Of a stretch of 64,000 nt of DNA, positions 48,922 through 60,435 are shown piece by piece; position 1 is the first letter of the stretch; every line of letters starts with the position of its first letter. Source of the DNA: Crambe crambe (taxonomy: Eukaryota; Porifera; Demospongiae; Poecilosclerida; Crambeidae); the NCBI GenBank assembly GCA_963924555.1, contig OZ004594.1:5549563-5613562 (forward strand), in the 5' to 3' direction. A program made the position numbers and the translations under genes. Below the pieces are notes generated by a model, which ran no database searches, had not been told where the DNA came from, and worked only from the letters and a program-made list of their open reading frames with translations.

Positions 48922-49713
48922 ATGGCTGCTATCTCAAAGTCTGACAAGTGCATGCTGTGTAAAACAGCAGCAGCAGTGGAGCCCTGGTACCATGACAAAT
49001 GTGGTAAAGACTTCTGCCAACTCTGCCTGGAAAAGTATGGGAAAACAAACCCTTGTCCAAGCTGCTATATGGAGGAGGCACAGTATTTCAAGAATCACAA
49101 TGTCTCTTGTAAGTTTTCTAGTATTGGATGTGACTGGAATATGAAGAGGAAAGATGCAAGCACTCACGAGGCAGACACTGATATCCATCTTAATTTGGCA
49201 CTTGACACAGTGATCAAGTTGCAAGCTGCTGTGGCTGAACATGTTAGTCACGAGAAATCGTGGACAGTAAAATTAGCTGATTTTAAGAAGAAGAAAGAAA
49301 ATGACTGGAATTTTATGTCAGAACCATTTTACACGAGTCCTAAGGGATACAAATTAAGTATCAGGATTGACCCCAATGGATATGGCAGAGGAAAAAGTTC
49401 TCATCTATCAATTCACGCATCAATACTAAAAGGAGAACACGATGACGAAATAGAATGGCCATTTGAGGGAGTTTTAACTTTTGATTTGTTGAATCAGTTG
49501 GAGAACACAAATCATCATACAATGAAACTGCATGTCAATGCTAAACACAATGCTAATGCTGGAAGCAATTGGGGATTCACTCGCTTTATTGAACACTCAA
49601 AGCTCTCTCGTGATCTCAACAATCACACACAGTACCTCAAAGACGACACCTTGTATTGTAGGTTATCAGTTAATGTGTCCAGTCACAAGACTTGGCTGGA
49701 GTCTACAGTATAG
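48922..49713 (+). CDS. TRAF-like protein, single exon (zinc-binding head plus MATH domain)
   Basis: The gene encodes 263 residues with no intron. The N-terminal part has a RING-like Cys/His pattern: CMLCK, HDKCGKDFCQLCLEKYG and CPSC. A second zinc-finger-like segment, CKFSSIGCDWNMKRKDASTH, resembles a TRAF-type finger. A short helical stretch (residues about 90-130) leads to a MATH/TRAF-C domain from about 133 to 255: FMSEPFYTSPKGYKLSIRID, GKSSHLSIHASILKGEHDD, EWPFEGVLTFDLLNQ, NWGFTRFIEHSKL and YLKDDTLYCRLSV. TRAF proteins link receptors to ubiquitin and NF-kB or JNK signalling. At 263 residues it is short, with one finger rather than several and no long coiled coil. The lack of introns next to intron-rich genes suggests retroposition, but I see no flanking duplication. 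The ATG at 48922 is the first in frame. It meets the death-domain gene tail to tail. Confidence 0.85.
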   Translation: MAAISKSDKCMLCKTAAAVEPWYHDKCGKDFCQLCLEKYGKTNPCPSCYMEEAQYFKNHNVSCKFSSIGCDWNMKRKDASTHEADTDIHLNLALDTVIKLQAAVAEHVSHEKSWTVKLADFKKKKENDWNFMSEPFYTSPKGYKLSIRIDPNGYGRGKSSHLSIHASILKGEHDDEIEWPFEGVLTFDLLNQLENTNHHTMKLHVNAKHNANAGSNWGFTRFIEHSKLSRDLNNHTQYLKDDTLYCRLSVNVSSHKTWLESTV

Positions 49714-49867
49714 GTAGTTATACCCCTGCTACATATTCTGACTTGTACAATGATTACTATGATTCTGAAAATAGTAGTTATGATAGTGTATGAGATTGCA
49801 TCTCTGCTTACGTCATGTACTTGTCAAGTGACTATGATATCAGAATTAATGAGACTCCGGGAACAAA

Positions 49868-49945
49868 GACTAAAATAAAACAAAACAAAACAAAACAAAA
49901 CAAAAAAACAAAAAACAAAATAAAAAACAAAACAAAACAAAAAAC
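49868..49945. repeat. (AAAAC)n A-rich tract with AATAAA
   Basis: An ACAAA/AAAAC pentamer run starts with AATAAAAC about 160 bases beyond the TRAF-like stop, so it may also serve as that gene's polyadenylation region. Confidence 0.7.
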
Positions 49946-50201
49946 TGTATCTTGATGACTTAGTGCCATAGTTCTCCATGTCCATACGCACAGCATTACC
50001 AGAGCAACCACTTCTCACTTCAGTAACTTGATATCCACACAGCTACTTACAAAAAGCTGTCAAAAAGGGCATAGGTCACTGCCTTCCAGTGAGACCCCAG
50101 TTGGTAGGTTGTCTTTAACTCAACTTCTAGTTGGTGGAAGCAAGGATGGCCATCTACACAAGATTATAAATACATTCTGCCATCTTTTACTGCCTACTCT
50201 A

Positions 50202-50662
50202 CTAAGCACCTTGCTTTAGTCTGTACATTCTAGTTGGTAATGTACAACTCCTCCCTCTTGTATCTTCCATTTTCCTCCTCTGGAAATGAGATGTCATTGT
50301 GTGCTTGCCTACACATGCTATGTCAGTGTCATTTAGAAGTGATTGCAAATAATCTGACAGATTTTGAATATTCTGAAGAAGCAACTCCATAGATTCTTCC
50401 TTTGTTGCTGCCATGCATAGTGTCCTAACAATTATTTAATAATAATTTTAATAACAAGAGAAATACCAAAAGTCTTGAAATGTGAGGTAGCAAGAGATTC
50501 CAACATGTAGGATAAGTTTTCCACTGTATCAATTGAGCTCCGCAGTTGCTTCCCCTGCAAATGCAGCAATCACTGATCAACTCAGAGACAAAGCATTGTT
50601 CCTTCTCAAGAGTATTGGAATATCATATATATAATATATAGTACAATACATACGTACATACA

Positions 50663-50696
<34 letters not shown>

Positions 50697-53600
50697 CATA
50701 TAGCGGCCGCTTAGAGGTTATGTGCACCTGGTCAAGCCAGGGTGCTGGCAACATCCCGGAGCCCAGGCTAGGAACTCGCAGGAGGACTGACTAAGCAAGT
50801 GGTGTGGGCACCCAAAGTTTCATACCAGTTTGATTTGCACCCTGGAAATTCCAGGTACCTATTTTCAGCTAGGTGGACTGGTGGCATGATGTTAGATGGA
50901 ATGCTGCCGAAAAACACCATATGTCACTGGTGGTCACAGTCTCCCACTTACACAAACCACTCACAAACATACATACATTGAATAAAACCAAACACACAAA
51001 AGAATATTGGAAAAGAGAAACCATTATTAACTTACAGTTTGGGACTGGTTGTCTTTAGTGATCAGTTTCAATAGTTTATGTTCAGTTAAATTGCGGCACT
51101 CGGCACCAATTCTCTTGATGATGGTCTGTAAGTCATCTGAGCCCCTAAACATAAGATTAGTTCAACAACTAGATTTGTATCAATTGATGTCCTCACTAAA
51201 CCACTTGGATTTAACTAAATTGATAGGTAGTTCAGGGCACACTGCAAGCGTACCCTTTCGAAGTTCATCCAGTACTATATGGTACTACCTCTGTGGTGGG
51301 GTAACGAAACTTAAAAAGTCAGTCATTTGACTTTTTTCAATTTGTGTAACGTTAAAGAATTGCCGTTCATTCTATCTAAAGAGAATACCATCAATTTGGA
51401 AATTCTTATTTTCTTTGTCTTATTCAACAATGAAAATTAGACAGAATGTTGTAACAATGAACTGTAAACACTAATTCATGATTACACAGTACTTGGGCAT
51501 GCTCCTATAAAGTCGGTGAGCAAAAGATTTACTACTAGTTCCTAGAAGGGATCATATATTAGAGACTGAGCAGATAAGTCACTCATCAATATCCTTGAGA
51601 ATTTCAATATCTACATTAATGAGCTGTTCTTGTGTTGAGCACATTCCAGGGCCTCTATGCAGCCTACAGCTTAGCTAGTGTATTCTCACATGTTTCAGGT
51701 GATGAGTTAGCACTAAAGAAAACCTCGAGTTCAAAAGTGGCACAAAATAATATTTTTATTCCTAGTTGTGGTTCACTAATGCAGGAATCATATTGGCATA
51801 GGTTATCATGTACTTACACAATTTTGTTGCAACTGGAATTTCTTTTGAATAACTCTTTGTATGACCACTGACATTTTAACCCCTTTACTTTTCTTTAGTA
51901 AAGAGAAACTTGCATCCTGAGCTAAGAAGATTTTCACCTGGCATTCCTTCTTCAGGAGGAAGAACTGTTAAAACTTATGTTTGCCACTTTGGCAATATAC
52001 AGTAACACTATCATCAGGTTTCAGCTAAAAGAACTACCTCTTAATCTTAGCTCAGTGAAGATAATTACAATGAAATGCTTTACTTTATGTTGATGTGTAA
52101 TTAAAGTTGTGGTCTCTTTGACTGTCTTTATTCTTTTACATGCCCCACCCCAAGGTGTAGTACTGCTTCGGGGGTACCTCCACAAGTACCTCAGATAGTA
52201 CCTGTACTACAAACAGTCCAGGTTATAGCCCAGGCAGTACACTGAAGTTGACTAGTGTACTTCGAGGTGCTACCCCTATCTCAGGTAATTGCTACTGTGG
52301 CACAATACTGGGTGCCCCAACAGGATAGTTTGTTTTTTTTTAAACTTATTTTTTTGAGCTGTATCGTAGACACATAACTGTTATAAGTGCATTTACCCCA
52401 ATGAAAACTGAATTTCTTCAAAGAGTGAAGCAATCCGATTGGCAGTGACCAAGATATCATTTGGATTCCATTTTTCTACACAAGTTTTCAAATCAGTGGC
52501 TGCTTGCTTTATATCAGACTAGAGACCATAAGAAATGTAAATTTAAGAGGATCATTACAAATTTATTACCTGAAATTTTTTGGCTCTTCTATTAAAGGAT
52601 TCAAGATATAGCAAATCAATCTTCTTCTCTGTAAAAAATCAAACAAATCACTCAAAAAAATAGGTATAATGATATAATATGGTAAGTTACTACTACTGAA
52701 GAGGTGAACTGTAATTTGGAGCATATTACAGTCTTTAAATTTCTCACCTGAAACATCAGACACTTCAGGACCATGAGAACCCTAAAAATAAATATACACA
52801 TGTCATTCAAGGTAAGAGACCTAGACTTTTGCTGAGTCTAGTGGATTAGCACTGTCACAAAACTGTATGCACATTACATAAAAGGGTTACATAACATACC
52901 TCAAGTCCCAGTGATTCACTTGCCACAGATGACCCATTCTCACCTACAACAAAAACCAAAATTATGATTTTAAGCTCACTTGCTTTCCTGGCAGACTAAT
53001 ACTAATCCTTACTGGAATTTAAACGTTGTATTAACTGTGAAGCTAAACAATCCAATTCTGCATTCTTGAGAGCAGAGCGAAGGCTTTTGACTGTCCTTGG
53101 ATAAGATGAAGTTTTCTGACTCAACCACAGGTGTAAAAATCGAATGAAGTATTCTCTATCTCCCTTGACAACAAAACTAGGATTAGTCCTGATGTTCTCT
53201 AGCAGGTCAAATGGAATGGCAAGGTCAATGCCAATGTTAAACCATTTGGTGGCAGCTTCCCTCAATGCCCTGAGGAGTACTCGAAGGTCATCTAGGTCTA
53301 ATTCTATTCACAACAATATCAACAAGGATCGATAAGACATCAATAATAATAATATGTCCACACAATGCTTGCCAAAGGTTGGGCATCCATGGCAACATAA
53401 AACCAGGCCCACTGTTCATAAATATTCGGCAGAATTTGGAAGTGTACAGTTTGCCACCACAACTAAAGTAATCATTACCTGAATCATCTGAGTAGTGTCT
53501 TGGCAATCTAGGTGAAGTAACTGACATCGAGTCTAATTCTCCTTCACCATACACATAGCTTCCTGTATACGATTTCTTAATAATGCTGAGGTTTAACATA

Positions 53601-56600
53601 GCTTGCTGCGTAGATATGTATAAGGATGGACATACATACACTTAATAATCATTTAACCTTCAGATGAAATTGATGAATGCACAGGACGAAGGTGTAAAGA
53701 TGCTTCCAGCAATTCCTTTTTAGTCACTGATGTATATAACTGAAATTGCCCCGAGCTAAATGATCCTCCATGCAGAAGACATTGTGCAGGAGAAGGAGGA
53801 GGTGTATTTTGATGTAGAGTACTGGCTGATAATGGCAATTTAAATTTTATATCTCTAGTAAATCCTTTGACATTAATGTGACATAACTGCTTCTTCTCAG
53901 AGGGAGTACCAGTAAGTTTTTTGATTTCAAGAGTGATGAGTGGTACCACTCCAATGTTCATCATATCTGAAAAATCAATTTCTTCTTTATATATAACCTG
54001 CAATCCGAACATTATAATAAATATGGAGGAAAGAACTAGTCTTGTCTGGTACATACAAACCTCTTTATCTGGATCCACTTCCCAGTCATTGGTTAGGTCC
54101 AATATTGATAGATCTACTTGTTCTTCAGCAAGGTACACAGGCTGGTGGGTTATCTTCTTGAGTTGTGGGTGCTCACTCAAAATCCTGTCTTCAACAAACT
54201 GAATAACATGAAGACATTGAGTTCATAGTTACGAAACTTTATGAGGAGCAAGTTCCAATAGAGTTCAAGTGAGCAAGGAAATGAATTATGTCCATAGCTA
54301 CATGCATATAAGTTGTACATGGACTGATTTGAGTACTAGCAGTGGGAGCAAGTTTAGTCCTACACTGATTACAATATTGCTAAAAAAATCACTATTGAAA
54401 TTAGTCATTCAGTTACATACACCTGTATAAGCTTATGTGCTATCTAGCCAAGTAGGACACTTTACCTTAAGTATGGTCATTGCATATGAGGGAGTTGGGC
54501 AAGTGATGGTTTTATGCAAATGTATGTAGCTGTTGTCTATACTTGAGATTCAAGATTAATTTTAGCTACCTATGGTAGCTTAGCTAGCTAGATCAAGTAG
54601 TTCATATTAACTTCATTATTCATTAATTTTATCAACCTTAATGTATGTTGCCTGCAACTGCGTAACAGTAAAAATAGCAACACTGCTAAACTCAGGTGGA
54701 GAAGGATCTCTAAAGAACATAGCTGAATACATCCTCTTTTCATCTGCACATACGTACAGTGAATGAATAACACATTCATAATATGTACATGGTACATAAT
54801 TTGTTGGTACTATGATAACATTCAAAAGGTGAGTAATTGTGTAAATGATAGGACTAGGCACTATCTGCTAATCTATTCTCTGAAGCTGACTGTCTCTACC
54901 AGCAAGCAAGCAAAAAAAAAACAAAAAACAAACCCACTGAGTGATAGAGCTTTGACACTTACATTTTGCTCACTCATACTCTTGAATTTGAAGTGCATAC
55001 AATATAATGGACTCACTCACTCACTCACTCATTCACTCACCTAAGTAACACAGATTATTTTTCAGATGGTAATTGTGATCTACCTTAAGGTAACTATTAT
55101 TAGCATAGACTAATTTTAGCGATTTTTGCTTTCGGTTAAAATTTAGGGTAATAATTTTGGCGATTTTGAGGAGCAGCTCAAGAAAAATGCAAATCCATGA
55201 TTCTGGTCATGGTGGATGCAGAAATGGAGATGACCAGGAAAGGAGGGGCACAAGCATTATAATTACTATAATTATTCGCATGATTATAATTACGTGAATG
55301 TTATGAGTTCAGAGGTCAGAAGGTTACAGGTATTTTCAAAGGGGTTAGCAGCTACAGTAGATCCATCAATAAGCCCAGGAGCCACTAAGATATTTTGGAA
55401 GAACTCTGCTCCTCCAGCGATGAGCTAGCGAGATAACGTGTGGGCGTGGTCAAAATCATTACGTATTTTTAGCTGGTATTATTATTAGCGAAAATTACAA
55501 ATTCGCTAAAATTCGCTAAAATGAGTACCCGTTAATAAAAGTTACCTTAAGGTATACACTAGTAATGATGTACTTTGCTAACAATAATAGAGTACAGAAA
55601 AAATACCTTTATTGGTTGAGTTGGATAATGTCACTTTCTTCCCTATTTGCAGTGACTGGAGATTTTGCAGAGATATTTGTCCAACCTTGTCATCAACCAT
55701 AAAAGTGGACTTGACATCTTCAATTTCTTTCAACTTGTAAATACCATCAAAGGATGACTCAGGATCAACACCAAGGAATACCATATCATCACTATCTTCT
55801 TTTGATTCAATGTGATAGCTATGTTCTATTTTGACTGTGACATTTTCATTCATTTGACATGGAGCAATATTGTAGAATGGACTACAAGACATACAGTCTT
55901 TGGGCATTTCAATACGTCCATGCGCTACAGGCTGCACCTCGATAAGAACAGAACTATTCTTCGGAATAGCTCCAGTTGGAATAGATATGGTCAAACCAAT
56001 CTCTCTCATATCTACTTCTTGTTCTTTTTCTGCAGGTAGCACTTTTGTAGACCGAGAGTTGGTGAAAAACTTGAGATCTGGGTAATTAGTATCTTCCACA
56101 AAAGGACAATCTATGTGCCAAGATAAATGATACAGTTCCAATCTTCAATCAATCAAGGCAGTTGGATTTAGTGTACTTGAACACTAACTAGTCTACACTC
56201 TATTATGATCTCCCATTTCAAGTTCTTATGTGACGGATATACATAGCAGAGTCTTCCCTAGCCATACTTTCAAACAGGGGTATGCTTAAGTATATTCATG
56301 AGAATATTAATGTGTCTGGGCAATTTCATGTTTGAGAAACAGGACAACATTCAAATTTCCACCTGGGGAATTTGTGACTCTTGACTGATGAAGGGAAAGC
56401 CCAGCCAGAGGTTGATCCCTATAGTAGTACATGAACTTTCTATACGTAATACTTACTTGAAGTCTTTGATGAAACTTTTTTTACCTTAGGAAGTCTCCAT
56501 TCTGTAAGAGACACCTGTCCTTCATCACCATTCTCTGCATGAATGCAGGGCATTAAGGGTGAGCTGACTGTTACCTCATAACGTATGTATGTAGTGAGAC

Positions 56601-56952
56601 AAGTTGGGACCAAAAATTTTGTCCTTTGTCCTTTATACATGCATTATCACTATAATAAGGATTGGTCCTGCCCCTCTATATATATAAAGGGTGTCCATTA
56701 TTTGGAGTGTCCTCTACTACAACACATTGAACTCTACCTACCTATATCAATGATATATGCTTTATCAAGTGGAGCAAGCTTGTCATTGATCATTCCTCCA
56801 AACCTAACCAGCTGCTTTCCCTTCGGACTCATGATCAAACCTGTCGTACCTCTATATGGTGACTTACAATGCTCATACATCTTAGTAGAGAATTTCACCT
56901 GCAAACAGAATCAAATCTCAGTAGCTCAATGCTGCCAAATCAATAATTTGCA

Positions 56953-56990
<38 letters not shown>

Positions 56991-59900
56991 CCTCTCCCTC
57001 TCCCTGCACTATCAGCCTATAACATCTTCAGTGTTGGTGTACCTATCAGAACATTCTTTGAATATTTGTATAGACAATCATGGATAGAAAGATCTGTGTT
57101 CTTAGCTAGGTCATGAATACCTACAGCCTTTCAAAGTAAGATTTCTTAGCTGCACCAACTTCAATATTTCTCCCTACTTTGACAGATGGATAGCAACTCT
57201 ACTAATCAATTATCCGTCAAAGACAGTGCAAGTACATCCGGTGAAACATCCTTTTACCGGCCTATCCTTTTAAGAAGGTTTCTTTCCTCAAGGAGAATGT
57301 TGAAGACTCAGTATGTGTCTTAGTTATGTACTCCACATGCCAAGAAAGATGATAATGGCAAGTCAAGAGCATCATGCAAGCTAGGTGAAGATGAGACAGA
57401 ACTGTCCAACAGAATAGCACCATGCAGCAGCAACAAACACTGTTAAAAGAGACCATCCCGAAGTGGGCCTTTCGATAGCAATAGGAGTTTAAATCTATTC
57501 ATGTCTGGGTGACAAGCGGTGTTGGATGTAAAGCTAGAAAGCACAGCTTGATGTGGGCAAAATCTCTTCATACTTGAGAAAATTGAGTCCTAGCCTCATA
57601 CCCAGGCTCTAAAATTTTGCAGAGGCAGAGAATAGAGCCTGGTATCCACTGTTTGCGCATGTGTCAAAACCCCCCAGAATTCAGTGGGTTTGTAATCGAT
57701 TGCCTATCACATGATGCAGCAAACAGCTATAGTTATAAGGTGATCTAGTTCATGTACCAGTTTTTCTCACAACTTCACAGACAGCAAGTTTTATAGCTTA
57801 TCTCAGCTGGGACAACCACCTCCGTTTATCAGAGTTTTTTTTTTTTGTTTTGTTTTCAAGTGTTCCCTCTCCTGTTCAATCATAAACATGGCCTAGTTGG
57901 TACTGATAGTTGTGCCACCATTTTATCTTCACTGTTCTGATGGTGGACCAGACTAGAAGTTTAAGGAATGGGGGAATAGTGTATAGGCTGTATCTCCTCT
58001 GGTATAAGGTTATGGATAAGGATTTTCTTGCCACTATGAGTAGTTTGAGAAGTGCCAGTTTGCAGTAACTTTTCATTAACATACTGTAACATCACACATC
58101 GTCATAAGTGTAACATCTTTGGCACATGCGCAAACAGTGGGTACCAGAGTCTTTTTTAGAGAGGCTAACTTGAGTCCTAACATCTGAAGGTGCTCTATCT
58201 TCAATTCAAGAGTTGCTGACAGATGTTTTGTAGCTACTACTCCAATGTGCCACTCCTAGAGTACTACCCTACTCTCTGATAAACCAAAATTGCACAATAA
58301 GTTTATGTGGTTTCCATACTATGGGTAGGGTGGAAGTTTCCTTTCAGCCCTTGTATGAAGTACAGAGTTAATCTTGCAGTGTGACTAACATCAGGACCAA
58401 CAGATTCTTGCAGGTGGCAGACACTTCAACAGTCTTGGCCAATCTGTTCCCCAAAAGGGTCCCAAGATTGTTGATATCGTGTGTCCTTACATTGTTCAAA
58501 CTTAATCCGATAGAAAGCACAATATATTCCTAAAATAACTTTTGATTGTTACATTTGCAGCTCTCTGACTATGAAACTGAACACAAGTATGACAATATTT
58601 TCACTTTGGGCCATATTATCGTTTTCATGATTTTATTAATTTAGCATTAAATCTAGAGGATTAATGAACATGTGCATTAATCTAGGGAAGATTTAGTGCC
58701 CCCTTGTTGATGCCCTCCTATTGTAGGACCGAATATTATAATCACCTTTTTCCACTGATGATGACGACTACTGCTGATTTCCAAAATCCAGCCATCATTG
58801 AGTTCAGAGAGTTTGTCATCCCTCCCCCATAAGATTAGCAATGCTGGATTCTCTGTATTTCCATAACTGATAGCACAATGACCATATCGAGGCTGAGGGA
58901 AGGGTCGGTTCTGGTTTGATCTCAGTGTGATCCAACTCTAATAATAAAGCATCATAAGAAAAAATACCAAGTATACCTTTCAGAAGTGGAGACATTATGC
59001 ATCAACTAATCCTAGTACTTTGCAGAGTTCATGTCCCTGCTTGCAGTTGTAACATGTGTGAAACTATATCGGGTGTGCCAACGATAGAGTTACAGAACTG
59101 CAACATCACATGAAATCTTGCAAAGGACTATAGTTACCCAATCAGACATATCCAAGATCTTGGTATCAAGGGTATGAACACACTTCCAACCCTGTTTAAT
59201 TCCTCCAAGAAGAACAGCTCGATTCTGGCCAACACTGGTCAATGTACATTCACTGCACGGCTCTGGAGCAGATCCACTAACTTTTGGCACATTCCATATA
59301 TCTACAAAATTAATAACACACCATGGGTACATTAATGGGAGTCAAGCCTATTACCAATGCTGTATTTATGAGCAGGCCTAATTAACATATTTATCAGGAT
59401 CAAAATTAAATGATCAGTCTACTTTCCACTCAATAAAAATTTCATGACTCCCCTTCGCTGCAGACAATTGAGATACTGATCAGTAGCAACTGATGATGGC
59501 ATTCATTTTTGATCAAGTTAGACCATGTTACCACAATAAATTTTGTGGGGACAGATAGGAAGGTTCTTATCATAACAATTTGTGCTATGTAGCACTAGTT
59601 ATTACTGATCAATATCAAAATGAATCCCACTTTCAAGCAGGATATGCACTACTACATCTATTCATCTTACTCTTTTCAAGATCAAAGTATATCAATTCAT
59701 TTGTCCACACTTTAGCGGTTTTTCCATCACTTTTATAACTTGCTCTTTTCTGGTATATTTTTTTATTCTCTGGAAAAATTCCATATCCACCGAATGTGAC
59801 CAGACATTTAAGACAGGCAGTCATGGCAGCATTTTTCTTTGGAATAGGTGCATCATCAGGATTGCAAGGTTTCAATGTTCTCCAGATCATAGAATGAATG

Positions 59901-60322
59901 TCCAATTCAGTTACAGCATTGGAGAAATTTTCTACTCCATTTGTGCAGCCTGCAAAAGCGTATAATTTATTGTCTATAGCTGTACAAGCTAGACCAACTG
60001 AAGCAAAGGGAACATCTCCTGTTGTAGCGTGCTGGTGCCACCTTTCTGCAGCTGGATCGTACTCCTCAATAGACCGACCAGAGAGTGAAGCACACCCTCC
60101 TCCAGATCCGCCATAAACATACCACTTATCTTCTACCAGTGATGCACAGTGGTTGAAACGTGGTTGTGGAGAATAGTTAATGCTGAAAGGGTCATGGATT
60201 TGAATAACTTGATGACAGCCAGACGCATAGTCGTGATACTGACCGTCCACTTTAGCAGAAAGTACATTCTCTTCTGCAGAAACATCATAATTTAGCGGCG
60301 GATCAAGACAGTCTCTTTGCAT
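50202..60322 (-). CDS. Kelch - ZU5 - UPA-like - death domain protein
   Basis: Exons, 5' to 3' on the minus strand: 59671-60322, 59138-59301, 58746-58937, 56742-56898, 56457-56534, 55607-56110, 54637-54743, 54061-54198, 53658-53997, 53479-53562, 53013-53303, 52900-52943, 52748-52781, 52570-52628, 52397-52518, 51036-51144, 50467-50554, 50202-50407. Sum 3369 nt, 1122 residues; all phases agree. Residues 1-390 hold about six Kelch blades (RFNHCASLVEDKWYVYGG, LACTAIDNKLYAFAGC, CLVTFGGYG, AVLLGGIKQGW, RYGHCAIS, GKQLVRFGG). Residues 450-580 are a ZU5 domain (LTISIPTGAIPKNSSVLIEV). Residues 585-700 resemble UPA (MYSAMFFRDPSPPEF, DLSILDLTNDWEV, VPLITLEIKKL). Residues 806-902 are a death domain (REAATKWFNIGIDLAIPFDL, LHLWLSQ, LKNAELDCLASQL). 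A helical, probably coiled-coil tail follows. ZU5-UPA-DD is the cytoplasmic module of UNC5, PIDD and ankyrins; here a Kelch propeller replaces the receptor or repeat part. There is no signal peptide or membrane segment, so it should be cytosolic. It is divergent from NMD3. Confidence 0.85.
50640..50940 (-). mobile_element. SINE-like element with microsatellite tail
   Basis: Read on the minus strand it has ACCAGTGACATATG, then GCTGAAAATAGGTACCTGG, CAAATCAAACTGGT and GGTGCCCACAC in the same order as the copy at 5310-5665. It ends in a (TATG)n tail (plus 50650-50700), as SINEs and other retroposons often do. It lies in an intron of the death-domain gene. Confidence 0.55.
51145..52396 (-). other. 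Large intron of the death-domain gene
   Basis: No exon was found that fits the reading phase between the exons at 52397 and 51144. A minus-strand stretch near 51575-51625 reads QLINVDIEILKDIDE before a stop and looks coding, but no acceptor brings it into phase. It could be an alternative last exon. Confidence 0.4.
56955..57005. repeat. (TC)n microsatellite
   Basis: About 18 TC/CT units are followed by CCCTCTCCC runs, in an intron just upstream of the sixth Kelch exon. Confidence 0.9.
57590..58200. mobile_element. About 600-bp inverted-repeat element in an intron
   Basis: CCTGGTATCCACTGTTTGCGC and CATGTGTC (57638-57666) face their inverse GGCACATGCGCAAACAGTGG and GTACCAGAGTC (58119-58150). 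GAGTCCTA motifs occur near both outer ends (57587 and 58171). The inside has no coding sign. The outer text resembles parts of 42070-42560, so both may derive from one family. Confidence 0.5.
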
Positions 60323-60435
60323 TCTCTAAGTATTCTATATGATTGGGCGTAGCCTAGCCTAGCCTAGAGGCTGCCCAAGTTGTCCACGTGGTCTAAAATA
60401 GCTTGTTATCGATCGTGGAGCAGCTTAGCTTAGTC
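60323..60435. promoter_or_regulatory. Divergent promoter of the Kelch-ZU5-DD gene and NMD3, with E-box
   Basis: Only 113 bases separate the two ATGs. TAGCC is tandemly repeated around 60350-60366 (TAGCCTAGCCTAGCCTAG). CACGTG lies at 60385-60390, about 45 bases before the NMD3 start. There is no TATA box. The arrangement mirrors the HID1/RSL1D1-like promoter. Confidence 0.6.
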
